A stretch of 64,000 bases of DNA from Tolypothrix sp. PCC 7712 (GCF_025860405.1 NZ_CP063785.1:1426001-1490000), one strand, 5' to 3'. Shown: positions 45,150-53,693, numbered from the stretch's first letter. Numbers and translations are program-made. Notes: generated from the letters alone by a model not told the origin.

Positions 45150-46696
45150 GTAAGGATTCAGGTGGCAGAGTATTGACAAAGGGATCGCTTGAGGAGGAGT
45201 ATCACAGATATGAACCAAAACCTGCCTCAAGATTTAGACCGGGAAAGCTTGAACCAGTTATCGAAACAAGAACTGGTAGAGATAATCATTGAGCAGAGCA
45301 AGGTAATAGGTGAATTACAGAAAACAGTATTAGAACTACAGCAAGAAATAGAACGTTTAAAAGTCAGCAGAGATTTAGACAGCAAAACCTCATCTAAGCC
45401 GCCATCAGGGGACATCCTCAAAAAGAGTGAAAACAAAAAAGCAGCACCGCAAGAAGAATCAAATCATCCCAAAAGAAAGCCAGGTGGGCAACCAGGGCAT
45501 CAAGGTAAGACCCGTAAGGGTTTTGGTAGAGTAGATCGTTGTGAAATCTTACGTCCAAGTGATTGTGTCTGTTGTGGTCAAAAAGCGTTTGCGGCTGTGG
45601 CAGTAAAAGTAGAAAAACAGTCTGTAGCGCAACTAGTGGAGCGTCCCATTGAAATAGTTGAGTATCAACGCCATACGTGCCAGTGTGAGTACTGTGGCAA
45701 TATACAAACAGCCTCCTGGTCACAAGATATCATCCCAGGACAGGATTTAGGGATTTCTTTACAGGCATTTTTAGGATGGGCAAATAATTATGCACATATG
45801 CCCTATGAAAAACAGCAAGAAATGTTGTGGGAGTTAGGTCAAATTGAAATTGGGCTGGGAACTTTAGTCACCACAAATGAACGAATTCAAACAGCGATTC
45901 AACCAAGCATTACTGAGTTAAGTAATTGGGTAAAACAGACACAACCTAACATTCATGTGGATGAAACACCTTGGTCTGTCAAGGGAGTTAAAGAATGGTT
46001 GTGGGTAGTTGCCAATTCTGAGTTTTGCCTGTTTACTGCTGCTGACACTCGTTCCAGAGCAGAACTAGAAGCCATTTTAGGGGCTAAATATACAGGGGTA
46101 ATCAGCAGCGATGATTTTAGTGTTTACAATGGCTATGCGGTGCCTGAGCAGCAGAAATGTTTGGCTCATCTACGCCGTCACTTCAAAAAACTAATTCAAC
46201 TTCCAGGTCTTCACAACCAAGCTATTGGTGAAGCATTTGTGGATTTAATTGATGAAGCTTTTGGAAATTATGCCCAATGGTTTGAGACTCTTGACTGCGC
46301 CAGTTATAACGATTGGGTCAATCAATTCAAATCTAAATTGCAACAAACACTTGATGACTGGATTAACTTAGCCGGAGCTACAGCAGGAAACCTTTTACGT
46401 TCCTTGCGCGATAAAGCCTCCCAATGGTGGTATTTCCTTGACAACCCTGAAGTTCCTCCTGATAACAATCAAGCCGAGCGATCGCTGCGTTTGGCTGTGA
46501 CAAAACGTAAAGTTAGTGGTGGTTCCCGTTCGATGGAGCGGTTTCAACATACTGCCAATTTGTTGACGGTGGTTCAAACCTGTCGTCGTCAAAGTCTGTC
46601 TGTTATTGATTTTTTTGTACAAGCACTAATTGCTGACTCTATTAATTCTCAGTCTCGCCCTTCTCTAGTTCCTCAATTTTAGACCTGAATCCTTAC
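45150..46696 (+). mobile_element. IS66-family insertion sequence, complete
   Basis: The 1,547-bp element is bounded by GTAAGGATTCAGGT and its exact inverse ACCTGAATCCTTAC, flanked by AAAAAGTT on both sides. It carries only the tnpC-type transposase, without tnpA or tnpB. Perfect ends, perfect duplications and an intact gene indicate a recent insertion. It lies 14 bp upstream of the STAND ATPase start codon. Confidence 0.9.
45210..46682 (+). CDS. tnpC: IS66-family transposase
   Basis: Encodes 490 residues from ATG 45210 with GAGGAGGAG ten bases upstream. An N-terminal leucine-zipper-like coiled coil (about 10-60) and the SKPPSGD motif are followed by a zinc-finger region (CVCCGQ, CQCEYCGN). 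The DDE domain has HVDETPW, SSDDFSVYNGY and NNQAERSLR, and the C-terminal helix GSRSMERFQHTANLLTVVQT. Length is normal for single-gene IS66 derivatives. It probably acts alone here, since the accessory genes are absent. Confidence 0.92.
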   Translation: MNQNLPQDLDRESLNQLSKQELVEIIIEQSKVIGELQKTVLELQQEIERLKVSRDLDSKTSSKPPSGDILKKSENKKAAPQEESNHPKRKPGGQPGHQGKTRKGFGRVDRCEILRPSDCVCCGQKAFAAVAVKVEKQSVAQLVERPIEIVEYQRHTCQCEYCGNIQTASWSQDIIPGQDLGISLQAFLGWANNYAHMPYEKQQEMLWELGQIEIGLGTLVTTNERIQTAIQPSITELSNWVKQTQPNIHVDETPWSVKGVKEWLWVVANSEFCLFTAADTRSRAELEAILGAKYTGVISSDDFSVYNGYAVPEQQKCLAHLRRHFKKLIQLPGLHNQAIGEAFVDLIDEAFGNYAQWFETLDCASYNDWVNQFKSKLQQTLDDWINLAGATAGNLLRSLRDKASQWWYFLDNPEVPPDNNQAERSLRLAVTKRKVSGGSRSMERFQHTANLLTVVQTCRRQSLSVIDFFVQALIADSINSQSRPSLVPQF

Positions 46697-46811
46697 AAAA
46701 AGTTTTCTCTTAAAGCAATGTTAGCAATAAGACAAATGACTTGGGTAATTTGGTAAATGTAAGCAGAATAGCTGCTTAACTCTAAAAAAAATTGCGCTTT
46801 GATCGCTCTTG
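46697..46811. other. original upstream flank of the STAND gene
   Basis: After the right target duplication (46697-46704) about 100 bp remain before the end of the winged-helix gene. This DNA was the native upstream region of the STAND gene before the IS66 landed. No clear promoter hexamers or hairpin were recognised. Confidence 0.4.
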
Positions 46812-47801
46812 TTAGCTCTCATACGGAAACCGCCGCATCATCTCCTGTACTTCCACTGCATCGCCATCAGGTGTATAAACCACCCCCGCAGACATGGCGA
46901 TCGCAATCCTCTGCTTCCTCGCCCACTCAAACCAAGCACTCACATCGCTTGTTACAGTATTCTTACCTTTAGCCCCACTCCGGCAACTGTTGATAAATAA
47001 TCCAGTCGGATTATCACACCATCCTTCATGAATTCCTTGCTTGACTCGTGCGATCGCTCCGGCGACATTCGCCCAATATTTTTTCACCACCCCCAAACAT
47101 GGCTCTGGGTTAATCCGCAGTCGCCGCAACTCGTTACAAATCTCTGCAATCTCCTGCTTGGTGGGCTTATCCATACTTGAACCGACTTTGACTTCTGACT
47201 CGGAAAACTCGTCCTCATGAGGGTCTATCTCACTCGTTGAGTCATCTTGTTTAATTTCATCAACGAAGTGAGTAATCTGGGGTGGCTCTGGTTCTGGGGC
47301 TGCTTGAACTGGCTCATATAAGCTTTCTTTTACTCCTTCATCCTTTTTTTCCTCAACAGCAGTGTTGTTGTTTTTTAAAAGGTTTAAAGTAGTTTCAAAT
47401 GTTGGCGGATTATTCGCACATCTTGTCGAAATATCTGGCACATCTGTGTCAATTTTTTCGCATCGTTGAAAATCGAGTAATTGTGTGAGCTTTTCCCGAT
47501 TCAATTGATACTCACAAGCTGTATCCTTGGGAAATTTTTGAGCAGCCTGTTCTTTGATTAGGTCATCGAAAACTAACTCCTTCATATGACGGCTGATAGT
47601 TTCCCGGCAATAACCCAAAATATCAGCCAACTTCTCAAATGTGATTCTGACCCATTCGTGCCCATAGTAGTGTTTACCATCCAGCCAAGAGAGTATTGCG
47701 GCTTTGCACTTCTGGCGACGATTAAAAGTCGCCAAGAATTCTTGGAGAATATTGACGGGAGTGTGTATTTGTCCGAGTACTGCGGAGGTAAAGCTATTCA
47801 T
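46812..47801 (-). CDS. winged-helix plasmid/phage-type protein
   Basis: Encodes 329 residues with AGGAGG six bases before ATG. Residues 45-85 form a helix-turn-helix (WVRITFEKLADILGYCRETISRHMKELV). A long acidic, Pro/Glu-rich linker (about 140-215) joins it to a C-terminal helical domain (TKQEIAEICNELRRLRI ... FEWARKQRI). This organisation resembles replication-organiser or DnaD-like proteins of cyanobacterial plasmids and phages, though I cannot name the family. Its start overlaps the AlkB stop by 4 bp (ATGA), making it the last gene of a three-gene operon. Confidence 0.65.
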   Translation of the reverse strand: MNSFTSAVLGQIHTPVNILQEFLATFNRRQKCKAAILSWLDGKHYYGHEWVRITFEKLADILGYCRETISRHMKELVFDDLIKEQAAQKFPKDTACEYQLNREKLTQLLDFQRCEKIDTDVPDISTRCANNPPTFETTLNLLKNNNTAVEEKKDEGVKESLYEPVQAAPEPEPPQITHFVDEIKQDDSTSEIDPHEDEFSESEVKVGSSMDKPTKQEIAEICNELRRLRINPEPCLGVVKKYWANVAGAIARVKQGIHEGWCDNPTGLFINSCRSGAKGKNTVTSDVSAWFEWARKQRIAIAMSAGVVYTPDGDAVEVQEMMRRFPYES

Positions 47802-48397
47802 TTTTTACCTCCTATATGTGGACGAAAAGTTAGATTAATTCTCGTGCCAACTAATTTCTTGGTTTTGGGAACTTGATGTAAGTGCGTGGACTGACAACCA
47901 GAGTGCATTACCAGCAAACTCCCGTGTTCCAGCCAGAAATCAGTCGGCTTGCCTTTGATGGGCTTTATCTGAAACTTCCGCTCCGCGCCTAAACTTACAG
48001 ATGCGATCGCTGGATTATGCCCCATCAACGATTCATTATCTGCGTGCCACCCTATGCTGTCCTGTCCACTTCTATACTGATTGCCAATGACGATACGGAA
48101 GCTGTAGCCAGCCAGAGCAGTAATTCTGTCCCTCAACTCGGCCAGAACTTCAGTCCAAGGCAATGGTTTCAGTAGCACGCTCTTGGAGTATAAATACTCG
48201 CAACCTTCGTCACCGTAGATGCATTCCAGCCGGGGCACAAGTAAAGTTTTACCTACCATTTTGATTTGATTCTGCTGCCATTGCAGCTTTAGGCAGTGCT
48301 GATATAACACGCCAGCTTCTTCTTGGCTCAAGAATTCTGGGTAATAAGTGACTGGTAAAACTGGGGTTAGTTCACTAAAAAGGGACATCTGTATCAT
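47798..48397 (-). CDS. AlkB-like 2-oxoglutarate/Fe(II) dioxygenase
   Basis: Encodes 199 residues with AGGAG seven bases before ATG. Iron and oxoglutarate ligands are visible: WHADNE (HxD), the distal His in STHLHQVP, and Arg pair region GTRINLTFR. The opening substrate lid YYPEFLSQEEAGVLYQHC also fits ALKBH-type enzymes. These remove alkyl groups from DNA or RNA bases. Location in a mobile-element operon suggests protection of the element's own DNA or counter-defence against base damage, which is inference. It overlaps both neighbours. Confidence 0.85.
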   Translation of the reverse strand: MIQMSLFSELTPVLPVTYYPEFLSQEEAGVLYQHCLKLQWQQNQIKMVGKTLLVPRLECIYGDEGCEYLYSKSVLLKPLPWTEVLAELRDRITALAGYSFRIVIGNQYRSGQDSIGWHADNESLMGHNPAIASVSLGAERKFQIKPIKGKPTDFWLEHGSLLVMHSGCQSTHLHQVPKTKKLVGTRINLTFRPHIGGKK

Positions 48398-49127
48398 CTT
48401 GTTCTCCTTGTAACCATAGTTGCTTCAGTGCTTCTTGTTTTGCTGCTTCTAACTGTTGTTTCTCCTGGGCTGAGGACTCACCAACCAGCTGCTCAAATTC
48501 TGCCCGTTGTCGTTGCTTCAGTTGCTCAGTAGTTACAGGAGGCAATGCCAATTGCCCATCTTTGCCCTGCCCTGAAGGACGGAAGTTACGACGACGGTAC
48601 AAAAAGCAAAAATGGTGTTTGTCCTGTCGAGGAAGCTTTCGCCATACTTCCTCATTCCAGCCTGGGGGTATGAAGTCAGCAGATGGGGGCAGTAGGTTTT
48701 GGATTTGGGATTGTAGTTGAGCGATCGCTTTACCTTGATCTGCTATTTTTTGCTCTAACTCGACAACCCGCAACTCGACTGCGTTTGATAACGCTAGCTT
48801 TGCTTTTTCAAATGCTTTGACCAAATGCCGCTTGCACTGCCTAACCCGTTCGGTGTTACGACTGTAGGTCATTAACAAAGTTGCTTGGGGTTCAGTCAGT
48901 AGAGCATATTTTACTGAATTGCTTGCTCCGACTGAATTTGTGACAGTCTCCGTTTCAAACGCGACCTGTCCCCAGTCCTCTTCTATCTCATCAATATACT
49001 TGTCTAGTGTTGCTAAAAAGTTCTTGTGCTGGATACCTAAATCTTCCGCTATGAGTCTCGAATCAACTACCAACACCCCAGAATGCTCAACAACTGATAA
49101 CTCGATAACTGATGTTGAATTTTTCAC
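48375..49127 (-). CDS. Rha-family phage-type regulator
   Basis: Encodes 250 residues. The N-terminal 105 residues fit the pRha domain: VLVVDSRLIAEDLGIQHKNFLATLDKYI, ... KYALLTEPQATLLMTYSRNTERVRQCKRHLVKAFEKAK. A coiled coil (about 115-145, VVELEQKIADQGKAIAQLQSQI) and a hydrophilic tail follow. Rha proteins come from lambdoid and P22-type phages, where they interfere with phage growth in certain hosts. Here the protein is probably a regulator of a plasmid or integrated element. First gene of the operon; the AlkB gene overlaps its 3' end by 23 bp. Confidence 0.8.
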   Translation of the reverse strand: MKNSTSVIELSVVEHSGVLVVDSRLIAEDLGIQHKNFLATLDKYIDEIEEDWGQVAFETETVTNSVGASNSVKYALLTEPQATLLMTYSRNTERVRQCKRHLVKAFEKAKLALSNAVELRVVELEQKIADQGKAIAQLQSQIQNLLPPSADFIPPGWNEEVWRKLPRQDKHHFCFLYRRRNFRPSGQGKDGQLALPPVTTEQLKQRQRAEFEQLVGESSAQEKQQLEAAKQEALKQLWLQGEQDDTDVPF

Positions 49128-49767
49128 TTTACACCCGCCTAATCAACAATTTGTGGGTTACGGTGATCGTTTCTAAATCTGCAAAATCTGCTAGTACAGT
49201 GACGGTCATTCGACCGACCCCATCATTAGTACATTAGTACGAGTACAAAATCTCAATTCATCTTTGATTTGAAATGTCAATGCGTCCATACTAGACATCT
49301 CCAAATTTTGACGCAGTAAAATTTCGGGGCATTGCAACCATGCCGCACCCAAATGAGTTGAGTCTTCAAAACTGGTACGCTAGTAAGAAATACTCATCAA
49401 ATACCAGATTTGAACGATCACTTTACATTCTCTTGAAGGATCGTTTCTAATTTTGGTTATTAGCAAATACTGAAAGCAGCAAGTTGAATGGATTCTTTAA
49501 CAGTCAAGTTATTTGTTACTTAACCATTTGGAGACGCAAGATAGAGTCTGCTTTCTCCTCAACGCTTTTAACTAGCTTTTGTTTCGTTGTCTTCTTTCCA
49601 AGCAAACCCAAGCATTTTCCTCTCTTACAGGCAATAACTTTTGAAATTGGTCATTTGTTAATGCTAGTTCTTAGCTCAATGATAGATTAGACATGACTAC
49701 TATGACTGATAGTGGCGTAGTTAAGGCGATCGCATTGCTTTGGTCGGCGGGCGGTCGCTTCTAGTGT
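49128..49767. other. intergenic region without a supported gene
   Basis: About 640 bp. It holds CATTAGTACATTAGTACGAGTAC near 49226-49248, a short tandem motif like those in the iteron region at 50.1 kb. A 68-residue + frame at 49484-49690 is hydrophobic and cysteine-poor but lacks a ribosome site and any family; it was not called. Confidence 0.4.
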
Positions 49768-50088
49768 TTAGGCTGCTTTCAGTAGATCAACTTCAGCGCT
49801 TTCGCCCGAAATTTTCCTCTTGTTTCCTAAAATCTCTGTTTTTGCTGGGGAATCGAAAGTAACACCTTTTTCTATCTTTGATCTTTTTGGTGGCTCACCT
49901 TCCTCAAGTAAATCTCCTGGTTTGCAGTCAAGGGCTTCACAGAATCGTGCAGCTGCTTCTAGTGTGAGTGATTTAACCTTATTTTGTTCAATTTTTTGGA
50001 TGAACTGAGGACTGTAACCAGTTTTTCTAGCTAGGTCATTCTGAGAAAGACCCGCAGCCTCTCTCAATTTTTTTAATGCGATAAACAC
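49768..50088 (-). CDS. XRE-family helix-turn-helix regulator
   Basis: Encodes 106 residues from GTG 50088, preceded by GAGAGG six or seven bases upstream; a TTG at 50103 would add five residues. Residues 3-60 form a Cro/C1-type domain: IALKKLREAAGLSQNDLARKTGYSPQFIQKIEQNKVKSLTLEAAARFCEALDCKPGDLL. The tail is basic and charged. It is divergent from the + strand genes beginning at 50680 and faces an array of 15-bp repeats that may be its operators. A mobile-element copy-number or lysogeny-type switch is the natural reading. Confidence 0.85.
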   Translation of the reverse strand: MFIALKKLREAAGLSQNDLARKTGYSPQFIQKIEQNKVKSLTLEAAARFCEALDCKPGDLLEEGEPPKRSKIEKGVTFDSPAKTEILGNKRKISGESAEVDLLKAA

Positions 50089-50124
50089 AATTATCCTCTC
50101 CAAAGAATGCTCCTATTATAAGTG

Positions 50125-50271
50125 GTACTACCATTGGTTGTAAACATATAGGATTTACATCCATTGGTATTAAAGTTGCTTATGTCCAACCATTAGTAGT
50201 ATTACAAATCTCTATCTGAAATCAACTACTACTGAATTGACTACTACTAATAGATGTACTATTATTGGATG
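50125..50271. repeat. iteron-like array of 15-bp repeats
   Basis: Six related 15-mers with consensus TACTACYAWTGGNTG. Copies at 50125, 50156 and (inverted) 50187 are spaced exactly 31 bp apart. Copies at 50227, 50242 and 50257 are head to tail with no spacer (TACTACTGAATTGAC, TACTACTAATAGATG, TACTATTATTGGATG). They begin 36 bp upstream of the XRE start and fill the divergent intergenic region. They are either operators of that regulator or replication-origin iterons. The following 50272-50613 holds nothing else I can name. Confidence 0.65.
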
Positions 50272-50613
50272 CATAAAGAAAAACAAACTGCCTGCACCCG
50301 AATGTGAAGGGAGGTTTGCTTTCCAGTACTACAGAACCTTGACAACTGAACCAAACAAGACACCCTGAGGTAACGGAAGCAGTTAATAGTCAAAGCTGCT
50401 GAAGGTAGATAAGGAGTGAGGGCGGTTCTGAATAAGAATTACCAGAAGACAGGACAAGGGTTAACTTTCGACCGTTTTAAAGCCTTACACATCAACTAAA
50501 ACCATTTTTTCCTGTATGGTAATGCTCAAATGTCACTGGCTTTGAGCAACAAATACAAAGCTACGCTTAATCGATGCGAAAATCTTGTGCGTTCAGCACA
50601 ACACACCCAAAAC

Positions 50614-50652
50614 AAAGGCGATCGCCCACCTGGAAAGTTTGCGATCGCCTTT
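50614..50652 (+). promoter_or_regulatory. leader hairpin built from two HIP1 sites
   Basis: AAAGGCGATCGC pairs with GCGATCGCCTTT (12 bp) over a 15-base loop and is followed by TTAC. It ends 12 bp before the ribosome site AAAGGA of the gene at 50680. It may act as an attenuator or as a terminator of upstream transcription. Confidence 0.5.
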
Positions 50653-50679
50653 TACCCTTTTATCAAAGGAATATATATT

Positions 50680-51384
50680 ATGACCTACAAAACACCTGCA
50701 CAGCAAGCAATTTTCGCTTCTTTTGCTGTTGACGAACAAGCTCTAGCTCAAGCCCAACTAGAGCAGCACATCACACAACAGGGTGAGGTTGTAGCACCCG
50801 AAGAATTCACCGTTGTCGAAATCACCTGCTACGACTATGAAATTTACGTTGGCGACAAACTGATAGCCAGCATCACCTATGATCACGATGACTTCGTGAC
50901 CCAACGCTGGGTAGTGATGGTGAACTCAGTAGAAGAACATCGTGCAGATACCTGGGCGAAATGCCACAACCACATCACTTGGCATTACAGGCAAGGCACA
51001 CTGCCCGTGCAAAAGCAAAAAGTCCAAGCCTTTACAACTGGTAATGAAGTGATGGCACAAATTGCCTTGGAATGTGAGAAGTTTGGCTTTGAACTACTCG
51101 ATGATGGCATTTACAACAACGACAAAAAGCTAGGCTCGGCAGGATGCACTGATGGTCGCTGGTGGGTGAAAAGAGCTTCATCAGAGCATCAGCAGCAAGT
51201 ACCCTGCAATTCTGCATTCGATGCCGTGTGGTCGTTGTCGATGGTCGAAGTATTGCCTAGTCTCGAAACTAAGTCTTGTGATGAATTGTTGGATAAACCA
51301 TTTGATCAACTGACAACTGAGGAATGGAAGCGGCTGATAGAGTATCAGCCACTTCCAGACAGTATGGTGTTAGTCGTAGACTAA
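50680..51384 (+). CDS. hypothetical protein of the mobile-element backbone
   Basis: Encodes 234 residues from ATG 50680 (AAAGGA nine bases upstream). The frame extends back to 50530, but that part overlaps the HIP1 hairpin and looks non-native. The protein is acidic, with repeated Trp/Tyr-rich strands (ITCYDYEIYVGDKLIASITYD, VTQRWVVMVNSVEEHRADTW) and a C-terminal DELLDKPFDQLTTEEWKRLIEY. No catalytic motif, signal peptide or membrane segment. Family not recognised, though the style is common on cyanobacterial plasmids. Confidence 0.6.
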   Translation: MTYKTPAQQAIFASFAVDEQALAQAQLEQHITQQGEVVAPEEFTVVEITCYDYEIYVGDKLIASITYDHDDFVTQRWVVMVNSVEEHRADTWAKCHNHITWHYRQGTLPVQKQKVQAFTTGNEVMAQIALECEKFGFELLDDGIYNNDKKLGSAGCTDGRWWVKRASSEHQQQVPCNSAFDAVWSLSMVEVLPSLETKSCDELLDKPFDQLTTEEWKRLIEYQPLPDSMVLVVD

Positions 51385-51475
51385 GGGAGAATATGGTGGG
51401 CCACTATGCCCACCACCTCCATATCATCACAATAAGGTCGGACGTGAGAAGTCCGATGAGATTCATTCAAAAGAG

Positions 51476-51688
51476 TTAATCATTAAAAAAGTTTGGGTTT
51501 AAATCAACAGGAAAAACCAAAGTTTCGCTAGCTGTCTCCTGCTTGGTTCTTTGATAAATCTCAATAGCTTTTGATAAACGACAGTATTTAATCGGTATCC
51601 ATTGCCCATCGCTGAAGAAATATATTACAACTCGGTGATTTAGGTATTGTTCTAGAGGAAGCGGAATACTCCAGTTTGAAATCAACAT
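51476..51688 (-). CDS. small hypothetical protein
   Basis: Encodes 70 residues with globular composition (WSIPLPLEQYLNHRVVIYFFSDGQWIPIKYCRLSKAIEIYQRT). The end is rich in Asn, Pro and Phe. It is antisense to the flanking genes and lies just before an AT-rich dispersed repeat, so the 5' region may be non-native. Family not recognised. Confidence 0.4.
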   Translation of the reverse strand: MLISNWSIPLPLEQYLNHRVVIYFFSDGQWIPIKYCRLSKAIEIYQRTKQETASETLVFPVDLNPNFFND

Positions 51689-51699
51689 CTATTTCTTGA

Positions 51700-51835
51700 G
51701 TCAAACAATTTTGGATTTTAGATTTTAGATTTTAGATTGACCTCATGGCTAAAGTCAGGGGCTTGTCACATTTTTAAATTTTGAATTTTGAATATTCAAT
51801 CCAAAATCCGAAATTTAAAATCTAAAATTCGGTCA
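51700..51835. repeat. AT-rich heptamer repeats forming an imperfect long hairpin
   Basis: GATTTTA heptamers repeat three to four times at 51713-51738. The complementary-strand version (AAAATCTAAAATTC and CCAAAATCC) follows at 51798-51830, so the two blocks could fold together. Such tandem heptamers are a known class of dispersed repeats in Nostoc-type genomes. The following 51836-52133 has no gene; a CAGGTGTCAGGAGTCAGAATT repeat lies at about 51890-51911. Confidence 0.55.
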
Positions 51836-52133
51836 TACATCTACTAGGTATTGTAGTAGCAATTATTGAATCTATCAAAACAGAATTCAGGTGTCAGGAG
51901 TCAGAATTGAATTATAATCCCTGGATTCTTCATCATTCTCATCCTATAGAGATAAGATTATTCTGACTGACTATCTCTAGTTAGGTTCCTACTTATTACA
52001 AAAGTCAGAATATTGAAACAGCGCTGAATCAATTTTAATAAGACGAAAATTCACTAAGTCGCGCTCAAAATTATTTCAATTTAGCAAAATAAACTGCAAA
52101 TATCCACTTAATTATTAGGAATTTAAAAAACTG

Positions 52134-52364
52134 ATGGATATTAAGACTATTTCTGTCACCTATCATAGAAAATTTAACTTAGGTGACTACGAATCGTTGG
52201 AATTGGGTTGCTCATTATGGGCACAAATTGATCCAGAAGAAGATGCAGATGGTGTCACACAATTTTTATATCAACAAGCTAAAGCCTCTGTAAAAGAAGC
52301 CGCAAGACCTGTAATTCAAGAATCACTTCACCAGATGAATAAAGTCAGGATGCAAAAACAATAG
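52134..52364 (+). CDS. hypothetical protein (cyanobacterial plasmid type)
   Basis: Encodes 76 residues. YHRKFNLGDYESLELGCSLWAQIDPEEDADGV is a pattern I associate with short proteins on cyanobacterial plasmids and phages, usually next to recombination or replication genes. The C-terminal half is helical (FLYQQAKASVKEAARPVIQES). No function is assigned. It precedes a run of + strand unknown genes. Confidence 0.6.
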   Translation: MDIKTISVTYHRKFNLGDYESLELGCSLWAQIDPEEDADGVTQFLYQQAKASVKEAARPVIQESLHQMNKVRMQKQ

Positions 52365-52365
52365 G

Positions 52366-52401
52366 AAGAATTAAGAAGTCAGAATTCAGGAGTCAGAATA
52401 A
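52366..52401 (+). repeat. TCAGGAGTCAGAATT-type dispersed repeat
   Basis: GAAGTCAGAATTCAGGAGTC lies directly before the four-helix-bundle gene. Inverted relatives follow that gene at about 52751-52782, and further copies occur near 51890, 54042 and 54180. Confidence 0.6.
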
Positions 52402-52767
52402 ATGAGACAACCAGCAAAAACATTTCAAGACTTGATAGTTTGGAAGAAAGCACATCAATTTGTTTTAACAGTTTACAAACTTACTAGTCAATTTCCTAAA
52501 TCTGAAATATATGGCTTAACCTCTCAATTTAGAAGAGCAGCTATTTCAATTCCTGCAAATATAGCTGAGGGATTTAAAAAGAAAGGAACAGCAGATAAAG
52601 TAAGATTTATGAATATAGCACAAGGTTCCTTAGAAGAGTGTCGTTATTATCTAATTCTTACTAAAGACCTTGGGTACGATGATACCTCACAATTAATGCT
52701 TCAACTTGAAGAAGTTAGTAAGTTACTGACAAGTTATGCTAATTCCATTCTGACTCCTGGCTCCTGA
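52402..52767 (+). CDS. four-helix-bundle protein (23S rRNA IVS-like)
   Basis: Encodes 121 residues of the four-helix-bundle family first seen in 23S rRNA intervening sequences. Markers: FQDLIVWKKAHQFVLTVYKLT, LTSQFRRAAISIPANIAEGFKK and SLEECRYYLILTKDLGY. Molecular function is unknown; copies are numerous in cyanobacteria and behave like mobile genes. Here the gene is bracketed by inverted TCAGGAGTCAGAATT-type repeats, as if the pair formed a small mobile cassette. The last residues, TPGS, are encoded by the downstream repeat. Confidence 0.85.
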   Translation: MRQPAKTFQDLIVWKKAHQFVLTVYKLTSQFPKSEIYGLTSQFRRAAISIPANIAEGFKKKGTADKVRFMNIAQGSLEECRYYLILTKDLGYDDTSQLMLQLEEVSKLLTSYANSILTPGS

Positions 52768-52784
52768 CTTCTGAATTCTAGCCA
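52748..52784 (-). repeat. inverted copy of the TCAGGAGTCAGAATT repeat
   Basis: ATTCTGACTCCTGGCTCC followed by TGACTTCTGAATTC at about 52751-52782 is the reverse complement of the repeat in front of the gene at 52402. It overlaps the gene's stop. Confidence 0.55.
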
Positions 52785-52808
52785 AACTGAACTGGATGAT
52801 TTCTAATT

Positions 52809-53663
52809 ATGCCGGAAATTAAACTAGGATTAGGAAATCCACCACAACCAATCTACCTGTATGTGAAGAAATTAGAGGTTAATGGTCGGATTTATACTTG
52901 GTATAATTGTGAGATTGAACAAGATAAAAAGATTCCTGTCAGCCAAAGAGCATTAACAGGTTATGTTTTGGAGCTAAGACTAACAGATAAGGATTTCAAA
53001 GGCAAGGATAATCTAAAATTAGATATTGTTGTCCAAGCTGATGAAATTTATATCGTTCGCAGTGGGATTGAAACTAACTTTGCCAAATCATTCTTATTAG
53101 CTGCATCTGTTGTTCAAGATTTTACTCAGCCTTTGATAATTGTTGCTACTCCCGGTGATGAAAATTCAGTTTTCTGCAATCTCTATGATGCTTTGACTAA
53201 AAACCGCATTCGTCGAGAATGGAATCCTAACGCTGACTGGGCAACAATTATTCGTGATGTTCAATCTAAGTTAGCTCCAAATTCAGAGTCAGTCGATTAT
53301 GTTCAATCTGAACAACCGCAATCAAATCCAAAGCAAACTGCTGTAGCATCTGCAATACATCCTCAAGATTTACGGGTAAAACAAATTCGGACGTTACTAA
53401 ATTATCCACTTGATTTAATCAAGGAATGGTTACATTTTCAAGATGTTAGTAGTCCCAGCGAGCTTCATCACAGTAAGGTTGATGAACTTGTGAAAACCAT
53501 GTGCATTGCTTGGGCATCAGACAACTTTGACCACCCCAATCATGCTGCTAATTCATATCAGAAACACGTTGTTAATGTTGTAGCTGATGGTGTGGATGAA
53601 GTGCAAGCAATTAAGGAATGGATGCAGCAAGTTCAACAGCAGACTTTTGCACAGATGGTATGA
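52809..53663 (+). CDS. hypothetical protein
   Basis: Encodes 284 residues in two parts. The first 160 residues are beta-rich with a repeated strand/turn pattern (GRIYTWYNCEIEQD, GYVLELRLTDKDF, LDIVVQADEIYIVRSGIETNF). The second (about 195-284) is helical and includes LRVKQIRTLLNYPLDLIKEWLHFQDVSSPSELHHSKVDELVKTMC. The pattern recalls single-strand DNA-binding or recombination accessory proteins, but no motif proves it. It is followed within 35 bp by a small helical protein, forming an apparent operon. Family not recognised. Confidence 0.6.
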   Translation: MPEIKLGLGNPPQPIYLYVKKLEVNGRIYTWYNCEIEQDKKIPVSQRALTGYVLELRLTDKDFKGKDNLKLDIVVQADEIYIVRSGIETNFAKSFLLAASVVQDFTQPLIIVATPGDENSVFCNLYDALTKNRIRREWNPNADWATIIRDVQSKLAPNSESVDYVQSEQPQSNPKQTAVASAIHPQDLRVKQIRTLLNYPLDLIKEWLHFQDVSSPSELHHSKVDELVKTMCIAWASDNFDHPNHAANSYQKHVVNVVADGVDEVQAIKEWMQQVQQQTFAQMV

Positions 53664-53693
53664 CCCAATATCTTCTTTATCGTAGACGAAAAG

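Noticed and set aside
45129..45230. Upstream extension of the STAND gene (RQVLVHICDTPPQAIPLS...)
   Set aside because: It lies in the IS66 element and its flank, so it cannot be native coding sequence.
49484..49690. 68-residue + strand frame
   Set aside because: No ribosome site; reads as accidental hydrophobic peptide in an AT-rich intergenic region.
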